Shown: positions 44,795 through 52,437 of the stretch, piece by piece | Position numbering within the stretch: the first letter of the stretch is position 1 | How the letters are laid out: each line of letters opens with the position of its first letter | Assembly (NCBI RefSeq): GCF_001187535.1 | Contig: NZ_LFIO01001517.1 | Location: forward strand, 1 to 59,902 | Direction: 5' to 3' | Origin: Rhizobium ecuadorense | GTDB lineage: Bacteria > Pseudomonadota > Alphaproteobacteria > Rhizobiales > Rhizobiaceae | Length of the DNA stretch: 59,902 nucleotides | Position numbers and translations under genes: made by a program | The notes under the pieces: generated by a model | Databases searched by the model: none | Told to the model about the DNA's origin: nothing | The model's input: the letters and a program-made list of their open reading frames with translations, nothing else

Positions 44795-44835
44795 AAAAGA
44801 CCCGCCGCGCCTTCCGGCTCGGCGGGTCTTTTACG
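44795..44835 (+). terminator. Terminator of the aap operon
   Basis: Arms AAAAGACCCGCC (44795-44806) and GGCGGGTCTTTT (44821-44832) pair perfectly; the A run on the left lets it also act on the leftward gene at 44837. Confidence 0.92.
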
Positions 44836-44836
44836 T

Positions 44837-45493
44837 TCAGCGCGAGGCTGACGCCTGCAGCAGGCTGCAGAGGCCGGCCAGACCGGAATCGGAGCCGCCT
44901 GAGGCCGAACCATCCGGGGAGGAGATATCAGCGCAACGGACAAGCATCTTGCGCTGCTCATTGACCGGCCTCGACCGGAAGTCGTCCAGGATGCGGGCCT
45001 GCGACGCGCTGAGGTTATTCTCAGCCGTGGATTCGCTGCTGCCGCCTGCCCTGCCGATGGCGAGATCGGCATCGACGCCGCTGCCGCGTCTGACCGAGAC
45101 CGTGGCGTCGGTATCAAGCCCATCGGAGCCGCCGGTGCGTGCATTGGCATTGAGATCGGCATTGACGCTGCGCCCGCTGCCGAGCCTGGCACCGGCATTC
45201 GCGTCGAGACCATTGCCGCCACCGACCCCGGCATTGAGATCGGCATCGATGCCCTGCCCGCCGCCGGCATTGGCGGTCGCGTCGGCATTGACGCCGCTCG
45301 AACCGCCGACGGACGCATCGGCGCTGGCGCCGCTGCCGCCGCCAAATGATGCCCCGACGTCGGCGCTGGCGGCATTGCCTGCATTCACCGATATGCCGAC
45401 GTCGATAGCGTGTGCATCGCTTGCCGGCGTGGCAAGCAGGGCGCAGGTGGATGCAAGCACCGCCAGCGATAGCCTATTATGGTTATGGGTCAT
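44837..45493 (-). CDS. Exported Gly/Ala/Asp-rich repeat protein of unknown function
   Basis: A 218-residue protein with a signal peptide (about 1-28, hydrophobic run LSLAVLASTCALLATPA, then SDAHA). Residues about 35-155 are eight degenerate repeats of 12-16 residues of the form [VIL]-[ND]-A-D-x-x-[AV]-x-x-G-G-G-x-G, for example IDADLNAGVGGGNG and VNADATANAGGGQG. Such regular alternation suggests a beta-solenoid or a flexible surface protein. A separate C-terminal part (about 160-218, LSASQARILDDFRSRPVNEQ) has two cysteines (VRCADI, AGLCSLL). I do not recognise a named family. MTHNHNRL is taken as start because of the signal peptide and a GGAGG box. Confidence 0.75.
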   Translation of the reverse strand: MTHNHNRLSLAVLASTCALLATPASDAHAIDVGISVNAGNAASADVGASFGGGSGASADASVGGSSGVNADATANAGGGQGIDADLNAGVGGGNGLDANAGARLGSGRSVNADLNANARTGGSDGLDTDATVSVRRGSGVDADLAIGRAGGSSESTAENNLSASQARILDDFRSRPVNEQRKMLVRCADISSPDGSASGGSDSGLAGLCSLLQASASR

Positions 45494-45910
45494 GTTTTCC
45501 TCCGTTTCCATTCGCCGAGCGATCGGCAATCGAAAATCGAGGAACGCGCGTGCCTTCGATCGTCTGGACGCCTGCAACCTGCAGGACGCCCATGGCAAGG
45601 CAACGTGAAGGGATGACGAATGTTTCACGAGATGGCACGGCAAGTCGCCTCGACGGCGGGCAATGATCTTTCACGGTTATTGAAATACGAACTGCCAACC
45701 GCACTGTGCCGAAAGCGAACATGTCTTGCCTTGACTGGAGCGCCTGCCGAGTATTTCCCTCCCGGCCGCACCAGGAATCTTCTGTGCCGGCAAGCTGGAC
45801 TCCTCACCATTGATTGAGACGACGAAAAAGAACTCGCTTCCGTCTGGATATATCAGCCAGGAAGCCCATGTTTCAGCATGTTCTTATCTAATGGAGCCGG
45901 AGGTTCAAGA
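45494..45910. other. Gene-free stretch
   Basis: Between the repeat-protein gene and the DUF3597 gene. It must hold promoters for both directions, but I see no clear -35/-10 pair, repeat or RNA gene. Short open frames here have no convincing ribosome site or recognisable product. Confidence 0.5.
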
Positions 45911-46351
45911 ATGGGCATTTTCGACAAGATCAAACATGCAATCTTCGGAGAAGCGAAAGCAGCCGAACCCGTTGCATCAGGCGCGCCGAAGACGCAGCCC
46001 GCCCAGGCTCCCGTCTCGCCGTCGGCAGCGCCCAGTCCCAGCCCTGCGGCCTCTCCCGCTCAGAGCAAGCCGGCCGCGGCCCCGTCCGCAGCCAACGTCG
46101 ATATCGTCCCGATCCTCGACGCGGCCGTGAAAAAGAGCGGCCAGAAACTCGATTGGCGCCACTCGATCGTGGATTTGATGAAGGCCGTCGGGATGGATGC
46201 GAGCATGGCCGAGCGCAAGGAACTTGCCGCTGAACTCGGCTATACCGGCGACAGCGGTGATTCCGCCAAAATGAATATGTGGCTGCACAAGGCGCTGATG
46301 AAACGGCTTTCGGAAAATGGCGGCAAAGTACCGGCAGACCTCTTGGATTGA
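45911..46351 (+). CDS. DUF3597 domain protein
   Basis: A 146-residue protein. An amphipathic start (MGIFDKIKHAIFGEA) is followed by an Ala/Pro/Ser linker (about 17-60) and the DUF3597 domain (about 62-146, DIVPILDAAVKKSGQKLDWR, SIVDLMKAVGMDAS, ADLLD ending). The N-terminal GIFDKIKxxIFG opening is typical of the family, including the E. coli protein YbgS-independent relatives annotated only as DUF3597. Function unknown. The ATG at 45911 follows GGAGG at about the right distance. Confidence 0.75.
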   Translation: MGIFDKIKHAIFGEAKAAEPVASGAPKTQPAQAPVSPSAAPSPSPAASPAQSKPAAAPSAANVDIVPILDAAVKKSGQKLDWRHSIVDLMKAVGMDASMAERKELAAELGYTGDSGDSAKMNMWLHKALMKRLSENGGKVPADLLD

Positions 46352-46529
46352 TCGATGAGCGAGATCTGCCGGCGCTTCGCGATAGAGGCTCATCTGTCGC
46401 GGAAGCGTCGGCAATCCAGGGCACACGCCGATCGGATCCGAGGCCATCAGCCCCCTTGCCCGCAGGCATTGAAACCAATAACCTTCCGTTCGATTACTTC
46501 GTTAATCGATCACGGGAGAATGAAATCCA

Positions 46530-46841
46530 ATGAGATTGATGGCAGTCGTTGGCGTTGCACTTAGCTTGGGCTGTATTTCGGCCGCGGAATCTCCTTCAAA
46601 TTATCGATCCTACAGCGGCATCCGGGTCGATACCGATCCGGTCCTCCTGGCTCGATACGACAAGGCGCTCCGGTGGTGCGTGCCGGAGGCAGGCTCCTTG
46701 CGACGCGGCTCGCCGGATGCGCACAGCCTGCATTACAACGCGGCGCTTAGGAGCTGCCTCTACAGACGCGGCTTCGTCGATCGAGGCGTCTACGCCTACC
46801 CGATCCCCGAGGTCCACTTCGAGCATTTCCTGGATCGCTGA
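46530..46841 (+). CDS. Short exported hypothetical protein
   Basis: A 103-residue protein with an N-terminal signal (MRLMAVVGVALSLGCISAAE). The cysteine at residue 15 follows SLG, which is not a good lipobox. The mature part is basic and Tyr/Arg-rich with two more cysteines (RWCVPEAG and RSCLYRRGF), which may pair outside the cytoplasm. GGGAGAA lies before the ATG. I do not recognise the family; the arrangement next to two other small exported or accessory proteins is noted in the findings. Confidence 0.55.
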   Translation: MRLMAVVGVALSLGCISAAESPSNYRSYSGIRVDTDPVLLARYDKALRWCVPEAGSLRRGSPDAHSLHYNAALRSCLYRRGFVDRGVYAYPIPEVHFEHFLDR

Positions 46842-47055
46842 AAAAGAGCTGAAGCTCGCCACAGCGGGGGCGGATGTCATGGTGACCATTCCAAAATCCG
46901 GCTGTAGCGGCTGCGATTCATCCAGAATTTGAAGCAAGAGCGTTTCCACTCTCCGGCGAGATCCTTAGAATTTCGCGCGTGGTCTTTCGCGCGTCACACG
47001 AATCGAAATAGATATCAGAGGTTGATCATTGGGTAGCTAAGGGAACAAGATAATA

Positions 47056-47388
47056 ATGCGCGCTCGTATTGTAACAGTAATGATTGCCATGGGACTACTG
47101 ACCGCCTGCGTGCCAACGCGTCAGGATTATGATACGTACGTGACTTTGCTGCAGGGCAGCTCAAGAGCAAGAAATGAAGTAATTAAAGATTGTGCAACGG
47201 GATTTGATGCAAATGGCCGCCGCGGCGCGGGTCTCGTGACAAACGTTTCGGACAAGGACGCTCCGAGGGTTGCATGCGAGCGATTTGTTGCAGCGCTGGT
47301 TTCTGGCCGCATTACCTATGACGATGTCGTCAACGTCAGACAACGCCGCTTTACTCCGAAGATCATCAAGATTTTCCAAGGCCGTTAA
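47056..47388 (+). CDS. Short putative lipoprotein
   Basis: A 110-residue protein with a clear lipoprotein signal, MIAMGLLTACVPTRQD, in which the lipobox LTAC makes Cys18 the lipidated residue. The mature part (about 19-110) is mostly helical in character (SSRARNEVIKDCATGFDANG; later YDDVVNVRQRRFTPKIIKIF) with two further cysteines. No family recognised. Start by signal peptide; the ribosome site is weak (AAGATAATA). Probably anchored in the outer or inner membrane. Confidence 0.6.
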   Translation: MRARIVTVMIAMGLLTACVPTRQDYDTYVTLLQGSSRARNEVIKDCATGFDANGRRGAGLVTNVSDKDAPRVACERFVAALVSGRITYDDVVNVRQRRFTPKIIKIFQGR

Positions 47389-48185
47389 AACAGGATCGCT
47401 CGTCGGCTTGCGGTCTCGTACTTGCAAGTCGTCGGCGACCCGTTCGGCACGCGGTTGTCATTCATCCCTTGGGTTCGCTTCGCTACCGTTGTAGGTCGTA
47501 GCAACCACAGTCCCGGCAAAGCCGATGCTCTCGAAGACGGCTGCCATTGCATTCTTGTCGGATAGTATGGTCGTTGCAATCGACCAGTAGGCGGATCTGG
47601 TTCACCCCCGCTCGAGTGAGCGGTAGGCGCGGTTCTTTGCGGCATGCCTGCAGCAGCGTTCCGAGTTCCTGGATCGCTGGATCGCTGGATCGGGCTTAGA
47701 AAACGAGAGCATTGCCCTGTCGCCGATCGGTTTGATCGGGGCTCATTTGTGAAGTTCGAGGTGCAGGTGATTCGACGATCTTGCCCCCTTATCATCTCGA
47801 TCAGTGCCAATTTTTAGGGCGAATCTGCCCAAAAATTGCTGAATTCAGAAAAAAATGTCGATTCCGCCTTTGGCAATAGCAATCCAGTCACGCCACCAGG
47901 TTTTCCTAATGTTTTCAATAGATGCATTTCGCTATAGTTGCAGAAAGAATAATTCGCGAAATGCGAGACATTAATACTGCCCCAATTTAGGCGACTCGAA
48001 ATTCTACAAATATTTCAAAACGTAACATCGAAGTGATTGGGATATTGTGGCAGCAATATGGCTATTATTCTCAAGTACTTACCGTCGCGTTGCTGTTGCG
48101 CCCTCCGGAATGTCGCCCTATAACCCCCCGCCGTAAGACATGATTAACCTAAAATATTAACGGGCAGGGGTTGAGGAACAAGACC
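47389..48185. other. Gene-poor stretch before the RTX gene
   Basis: About 0.8 kb without a convincing gene. It has three tandem copies of an 8-base unit, GGATCGCT, at 47671-47692 (the third cut short). The last 350 bases are distinctly AT-richer than the neighbours and contain the sequence upstream of the RTX gene. A leftward open frame of 141 codons (47385-47810) has no recognisable product and is not called. Confidence 0.5.
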
Positions 48186-50405
48186 ATGACAACATACTAC
48201 GTAGCGACAACTGGCAGCGACAGCGGAAACGGCAGTGCCTCCTCTCCTTTCCGCACGATCAGCGACGCGATGGCATCGAACCTTAAGCCCGGCGACGAGG
48301 TCGTGGTGAAGGCGGGGACCTACAACGAGAGCATTAACATCGACAAGGGCGGCTCGGCGGCGGGCGACATCACGCTGCGCTCGGAAGTGCCCGGCGCAGC
48401 ACTGATCCGGCCGCCCGCGGGCTCGTGGAACGCGATCAGCGTCAACGCCAACCACGTGGTCATCGACGGCTTTGACATCGGCGGCGCCACAGGCGACGGC
48501 ATCGAAGCGAACAGTGTCCACCACATCCAGATCCTCAACAACACGGTCCACGGCAGCGGGGAGTCGGGCATTCAGTTCAACCAATCGGACTTCATCCGCA
48601 TCGAAGGGAACGAGACCTATAATAACGCGTCGTCGGGCTGGTTCTCGGGCATCTCGATCTACCAGAACCGGAACATCACCGGCGATACCTCGACAGACGG
48701 TTACCGAACGATCGTGCGCAACAACGTCTCGCACGACAACGTCACGAAGTCGGGTGCGCACACCGATGGCAACGGCATCATCATCGACGATTTCCAGAGC
48801 ACGCAAACGAGCGGTTATCCGAACTACACGTATAAGACCCTGGTCGATAACAACCTCGTGTACGGGAACGGCGGCAAGGGCGTCCAGGTGACCTGGAGCG
48901 ACTCCGTCACGGTGTCGAACAATACCGCATACCACAACAATCAGGACCCGCAGAACACCGGCACCTGGCGCGGCGAGCTCAGCAACTCGGCGTCGAGCAA
49001 CAACACCTGGGTCAACAACATCGCTGTAGCGGACCCATCGCTGAACAAGAACAATACTGCGATCGATAACACGTCGACCGACAGCTACTCCAACAAAAAC
49101 GTCGTCTGGGCCAATAACGTTACCTACAACGGCACGGCCGGCCAGGCCTCGGTCAAGACCGACGGCGGCAACGCGATGCCGAGCGCGGCGGACGGTAACA
49201 AGCTCGGTGTTGACCCGAAATTCGCGGGGGCAGCGAGCGACAACTTCCACCTCGGCTCCGGCTCGTCGGCGATCGACGGCGGAACCAGCAAGTACGGCGT
49301 CGGCTCCATCGATCTGGACGGCCACGCCCGCGTCGTTGGAACTGTCGATATAGGCGCCTACGAATCGGGCTCCAGCTCAACGCCAACCACGCCGACACAG
49401 CCGACAACACCAACCACGCCGACGCAACCGACAACACCAACCACGCCCACGCAACCGACAACGCCAACCGCGCCGACGAAGGAAATCGTCGGCACCAGCG
49501 GCAACGACATCCTGCCACACACCGGTCAGCCCAATGGCGGCAACGAAACCTTCAAGGGTCTCGGCGGCAGTGACGTGTTGAAGGGCGGGGCCGGCGCAGA
49601 CGTGCTCGACGGCGGTGATGGCAACGACACGGCCAGCTATGCGGGCTCCGGCGCGGTCAACGTCAACTTGGCGACTAAGGCCGCATCGGGCGGCCAGGCC
49701 ACCGGTGACAAGATCGTCGGCATCGAAAACCTGACTGGCTCCAGCTACAACGACGTGCTAACCGGCGGCAATAACGGCAGCAACGTTCTCCATGGCGGGG
49801 CTGGCGCGGACAAGCTGGACGGCGGCGCCGGCGCGGACAGGCTCGACGGCGGTAGTGACAGCGACACGGCCACCTATGGGGTCTCCTCCGGGGCGGTCAA
49901 CGTCAACCTGGCAACTGGGGTCGCATCGGGCGGGTATGCCACCGGTGACAAGTTCATCAGCATCGAAAACTTGATTGGCTCCAGCTACAACGACGTGCTG
50001 ACCGGCAATAGCGGCAGCAATATTCTCCAAGGCGGGGCCGGAAAGGACATCATGACCGGTGGCGCCAGCTCGGATACGTTTGCCTTCAAGTCACCGGCAG
50101 AAATGGGGTCTGGCTCGAACCGCGACGTCATCACCGACTTCCAGAAAGGCGTCGATAAGATGGACTTCTCGGCGATAGATGCGAATGGCTCTGCGCAGGG
50201 TGATGGAGCATTCCATTTCCTGGCGCAGGAGAACGCCTCTTTCGACCACAAGGCTGGCGCGCTCACCTGGCACTATGAAGACAAGGCTGGATCAGCGAGC
50301 GATGCTACCGTTATCCAGGGCGACCTGAACGGCGACGGCGTTCAGGACTTCCAGGTTCAGCTGAAGGGCCTGGTCCACCTGGGGGCAGGCGATTTTCTCC
50401 TGTAA
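48186..50405 (+). CDS. Secreted beta-helix protein with RTX calcium-binding repeats
   Basis: A 739-residue protein with no N-terminal signal. Order: opening YYVATTGSDSGNGSASSPF typical of polysaccharide lyase or epimerase-like beta-helix proteins; right-handed beta-helix (about 30-335) with many Asn-rich turns; a choice-of-anchor-like end (about 340-396, SAIDGG to DIGAYESG); a Thr/Pro linker (398-433) of three 9-residue repeats TPTTPTQPT plus a partial one; RTX nonapeptides (about 435-640, GGAGADVLDGGDGND); and a serralysin-like C-terminal region that ends in hydrophobic residues (GDFLL). This is the build of a type I secretion substrate. Family resemblance suggests action on an acidic polysaccharide, but catalytic residues were not identified. 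No transporter genes lie near. Confidence 0.85.
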   Translation: MTTYYVATTGSDSGNGSASSPFRTISDAMASNLKPGDEVVVKAGTYNESINIDKGGSAAGDITLRSEVPGAALIRPPAGSWNAISVNANHVVIDGFDIGGATGDGIEANSVHHIQILNNTVHGSGESGIQFNQSDFIRIEGNETYNNASSGWFSGISIYQNRNITGDTSTDGYRTIVRNNVSHDNVTKSGAHTDGNGIIIDDFQSTQTSGYPNYTYKTLVDNNLVYGNGGKGVQVTWSDSVTVSNNTAYHNNQDPQNTGTWRGELSNSASSNNTWVNNIAVADPSLNKNNTAIDNTSTDSYSNKNVVWANNVTYNGTAGQASVKTDGGNAMPSAADGNKLGVDPKFAGAASDNFHLGSGSSAIDGGTSKYGVGSIDLDGHARVVGTVDIGAYESGSSSTPTTPTQPTTPTTPTQPTTPTTPTQPTTPTAPTKEIVGTSGNDILPHTGQPNGGNETFKGLGGSDVLKGGAGADVLDGGDGNDTASYAGSGAVNVNLATKAASGGQATGDKIVGIENLTGSSYNDVLTGGNNGSNVLHGGAGADKLDGGAGADRLDGGSDSDTATYGVSSGAVNVNLATGVASGGYATGDKFISIENLIGSSYNDVLTGNSGSNILQGGAGKDIMTGGASSDTFAFKSPAEMGSGSNRDVITDFQKGVDKMDFSAIDANGSAQGDGAFHFLAQENASFDHKAGALTWHYEDKAGSASDATVIQGDLNGDGVQDFQVQLKGLVHLGAGDFLL
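49380..49478 (+). repeat. 27-bp tandem repeat coding for the Thr/Pro linker
   Basis: Three full 27-base units (49380-49406, 49407-49433, 49434-49460) and one partial unit. They encode TPTTPTQPT. Copies differ by one or a few synonymous changes, so copy number may vary between strains. Confidence 0.85.
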
Positions 50406-50413
50406 TCATACCT

Positions 50414-50484
50414 GTTGCGGCGATCGTCCGATCGCCGCAACAACCGTGCTGACAAAATCCGAGCGCCGGTCAGGCGCTCGGATT
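50414..50484 (+). terminator. Two hairpins after the RTX gene
   Basis: Perfect 13-base arms at 50414-50426 and 50429-50441, then perfect 12-base arms at 50456-50467 and 50473-50484. The first stem lies 9 bases after the stop. Neither has a strong T run, so they are probable but not classic terminators. Confidence 0.6.
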
Positions 50485-50579
50485 CTGTGCATTTGTAGAA
50501 CGGAAGAGTGCTGGTGACCGAGGTGGACCTCGCTCTTCGTGTTGCGAGATCAGTTCGGACAACAATTCCGCACCGGTCT

Positions 50580-50687
50580 AATGCATGTCGCCCGGAAGTG
50601 TGCAGCGCTTCCGGGATAACGACATGCGCAAGAACAAAGAGCTAAAGCGCGTCGCATCAATCAAGTTTGATGCGGCGCGCTTTAGCG
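50580..50687. repeat. RIME1-like rhizobial intergenic element
   Basis: About 108 bases with two large palindromes. The first has GCATGTCG and CCCGGAAG (50583-50598) facing CTTCCGGG and CGACATGC (50608-50627). The second has 20-base arms (50641-50660 and 50667-50686) matching at 19 of 20 positions. Length and two-palindrome build fit the Rhizobium-specific intergenic mosaic element RIME1 as I remember it. Confidence 0.7.
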
Positions 50688-50784
50688 ATCTGTCCTCGAT
50701 TTCGAGAAGCAGTTGGCCGGACGCACGCCCGACAATGCGAGCCATGATGCGGCTGTCAAAGATGCAAGATATCGGGATATTGAA

Positions 50785-50861
<77 letters not shown>

Positions 50862-50874
50862 TGCCGTGGGCGGG

Positions 50875-50903
50875 GAGATACACGGTTCACTTCGCCGTCG
50901 CAA
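50875..50903 (-). promoter_or_regulatory. Predicted promoter of tRNA-Pro
   Basis: On the minus strand TTGCGA (50898-50903), 17 bases, TATCTC (50875-50880), then a GC-rich discriminator before the tRNA 5' end. The layout matches the tRNA-Glu promoters. Confidence 0.5.
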
Positions 50904-51018
50904 CCCATAATCCAGCTCCGGCCGAAGAATCCCGCCTGATATGTCGATGCATATAGAAAAATCGGGATGGCGCGCCTCTGCGCTGCCTGATGCAACTGGG
51001 CGTCAGGAGAGGGCTGCC

Positions 51019-51132
51019 TCAGCCGCGTTCGAGCAGGCCGATATATTGGGCGTAGCTAATGGCAACGTAGAAGAAAGCCGTGATGCCGGCCCCGATCACA
51101 ATGGCATTGAACTCCGCCGAACGTCTCATCAT
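51019..51132 (-). CDS. Candidate 37-residue single-span membrane peptide
   Basis: An ATG-ATG start (51132 or 51129) and a TGA stop give 37 residues: a short basic N-terminus (MMRRSAEFN), one hydrophobic span (about 10-34, AIVIGAGITAFFYVAISYA), and a polar end (LLERG). This is the build of a small inner-membrane protein with the N-terminus inside. The ribosome site is weak (GTGGA about 10 bases upstream). It is divergent from the NDUFS4-like gene. Real expression is unproven. Confidence 0.45.
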   Translation of the reverse strand: MMRRSAEFNAIVIGAGITAFFYVAISYAQYIGLLERG

Positions 51133-51196
51133 GCGTGCAAATCCACTGAAATTGACTGAGCCGTAAATAGTCCCGAGGGCTGGCCGCGGCAATCAG

Positions 51197-51210
51197 GTTG
51201 TGATCACAAC
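51197..51210. promoter_or_regulatory. Perfect 14-bp palindrome between the small membrane ORF and the NDUFS4-like gene
   Basis: GTTGTGATCACAAC is a perfect palindrome, 65 bases before the small ORF and 213 bases before the NDUFS4-like start. It does not fit the FNR/FixK pattern TTGAT-N4-ATCAA. Confidence 0.4.
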
Positions 51211-51422
51211 ATGAGACGATCGGTAATATTGCGCAACCGGCCTGTCTGCCGCGGTCTTGTTTCCGCAGCCTCATACGCCGCGTTTTTTCTTGAAAAGGGG
51301 GGGAATCGCGGATAAGCAAAATTCATCTCTTCGCGCTATCTCTGGCGATGAAGAAAGAGCCCCGGCAATGGGGTGAGACCATCACAGGCGGGCGCTGCCC
51401 GCAAAGTCGGAGACGCGCAGTC

Positions 51423-51728
51423 ATGTCTGCCAAGATCTATCGTCCAGCCAAGACCGCCATGCAGTCCGGCAAGGCCAAGACCCATCTCTGGGTGCTTGAA
51501 TTCGATCAGGAGTCGCCGCGCAAGATCGATCCGATGATGGGTTATACCTCCTCCGGCGATACGCGCCAGCAGGTGAAGCTCACCTTCGAAACGCAGGAAC
51601 TGGCCGAAGCCTATGCCCAGCGCAACGGCATCGAATACAGGGTCATTGCGCCCAAGGATCCGGTCCGCCAAGTTGTCGCCTATCCGGATAATTTCCGCTA
51701 TACCCGCACACAGCCCTGGACGCATTGA
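51423..51728 (+). CDS. NDUFS4-like ETC complex I accessory subunit
   Basis: A 101-residue soluble protein of the ETC_C1_NDUFA4/NDUFS4 family. The opening AKIYRPAKTAMQSGKAKTHL and the blocks WVLEFDQESPRKIDPMMGYT and FRYTRTQPWTH match the mitochondrial 18 kDa subunit region. In alphaproteobacteria this is a supernumerary peripheral-arm subunit of NADH:ubiquinone oxidoreductase. MSAKIYRP is chosen as start by family. It is a lone gene just before tRNA-Arg. Confidence 0.9.
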   Translation: MSAKIYRPAKTAMQSGKAKTHLWVLEFDQESPRKIDPMMGYTSSGDTRQQVKLTFETQELAEAYAQRNGIEYRVIAPKDPVRQVVAYPDNFRYTRTQPWTH

Positions 51729-51784
51729 GATTTCTCGTCCAGAACTGCCGCATCGGTCGCGCTCCCTGAACGCGGCCGCCGGAC

Positions 51785-51861
<77 letters not shown>

Positions 51862-51947
51862 CACATTCAATGACTTGAAACCGCCCTGTGACCAGCCCGA
51901 AGGGGCCTGCTCTCTAAGTTCGTCGACGATCAGCAGCTTGCGGCCCG

Positions 51948-52436
51948 TCACTTCGCCTTCTTCGTCGTCGTAGCGCTGACGATCCTGTCGCCCGGCTTGA
52001 TTCCCAATTTGCTGACGATGCCGGCATTGAGTTCGACGACGTATTTCACCTTGCCCATCGAATCGATGATATCGCGCGAATAAGGCACCGCCTTTTCCTT
52101 GATGTGGCGGATGATGCCGGTGTCGTCGGCAAACAGCATGTCGAGCGGCAGGATGGTGTTTTCCATCCACATGGTGACGCGCCGCGGTTCGTCGAAATCG
52201 AAGATCATGCCGGCGTCATCGGCCATCGCCTTGCGAAACATCAGCCCGTAGGCGCGCTGATCGGGGGTCGAGGCGATCTCGACAGTGAAATGCAGCACCT
52301 TGCCCGCGGCCGTCTGGATGAGCAGCGGCTCCTTGTCGAAGCGGATCGGCTCCTGGCCGAAAGCCGGCAGGGCGGCCATGAAAAAAAGCGCCAGGATGGC
52401 GCTTTTGATCGCATGAAGAAGAACCAGCTCACGCAT
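51948..52436 (-). CDS. DUF192 family exported protein
   Basis: A 162-residue protein with a signal peptide (about 1-27, IKSAILALFFMAALPAFG). The DUF192 domain (about 40-155) shows the typical ERAYGLMFR-type block (QRAYGLMFRKAM), MIFDFDEPRRVTMWMENT and LPLDMLFAD. The fold is a small beta barrel; function is not established. It follows the double cold-shock gene after one base, so it is co-transcribed with it. Its stop lies 87 bases from the tRNA-Arg gene on the other strand. Confidence 0.88.
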   Translation of the reverse strand: MRELVLLHAIKSAILALFFMAALPAFGQEPIRFDKEPLLIQTAAGKVLHFTVEIASTPDQRAYGLMFRKAMADDAGMIFDFDEPRRVTMWMENTILPLDMLFADDTGIIRHIKEKAVPYSRDIIDSMGKVKYVVELNAGIVSKLGIKPGDRIVSATTTKKAK

Positions 52437-52437
52437 A

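Noticed and set aside
45620..45817. 65-codon open frame before the DUF3597 gene
   Set aside because: No signal, no domain, weak start context; kept as gene-free stretch.
47385..47810. Leftward open frame of 141 codons in the gene-poor stretch
   Set aside because: No ribosome site, no recognisable domain, composition rich in Arg/Pro/Ser as in non-coding frames of GC-rich DNA. Another frame of about 65 codons on the same strand looks slightly more protein-like but has no start codon.
48143..48163. CtrA-like TTAA pair upstream of the RTX gene
   Set aside because: The two TTAA elements are 9 bases apart instead of the 7 required by the CtrA consensus.
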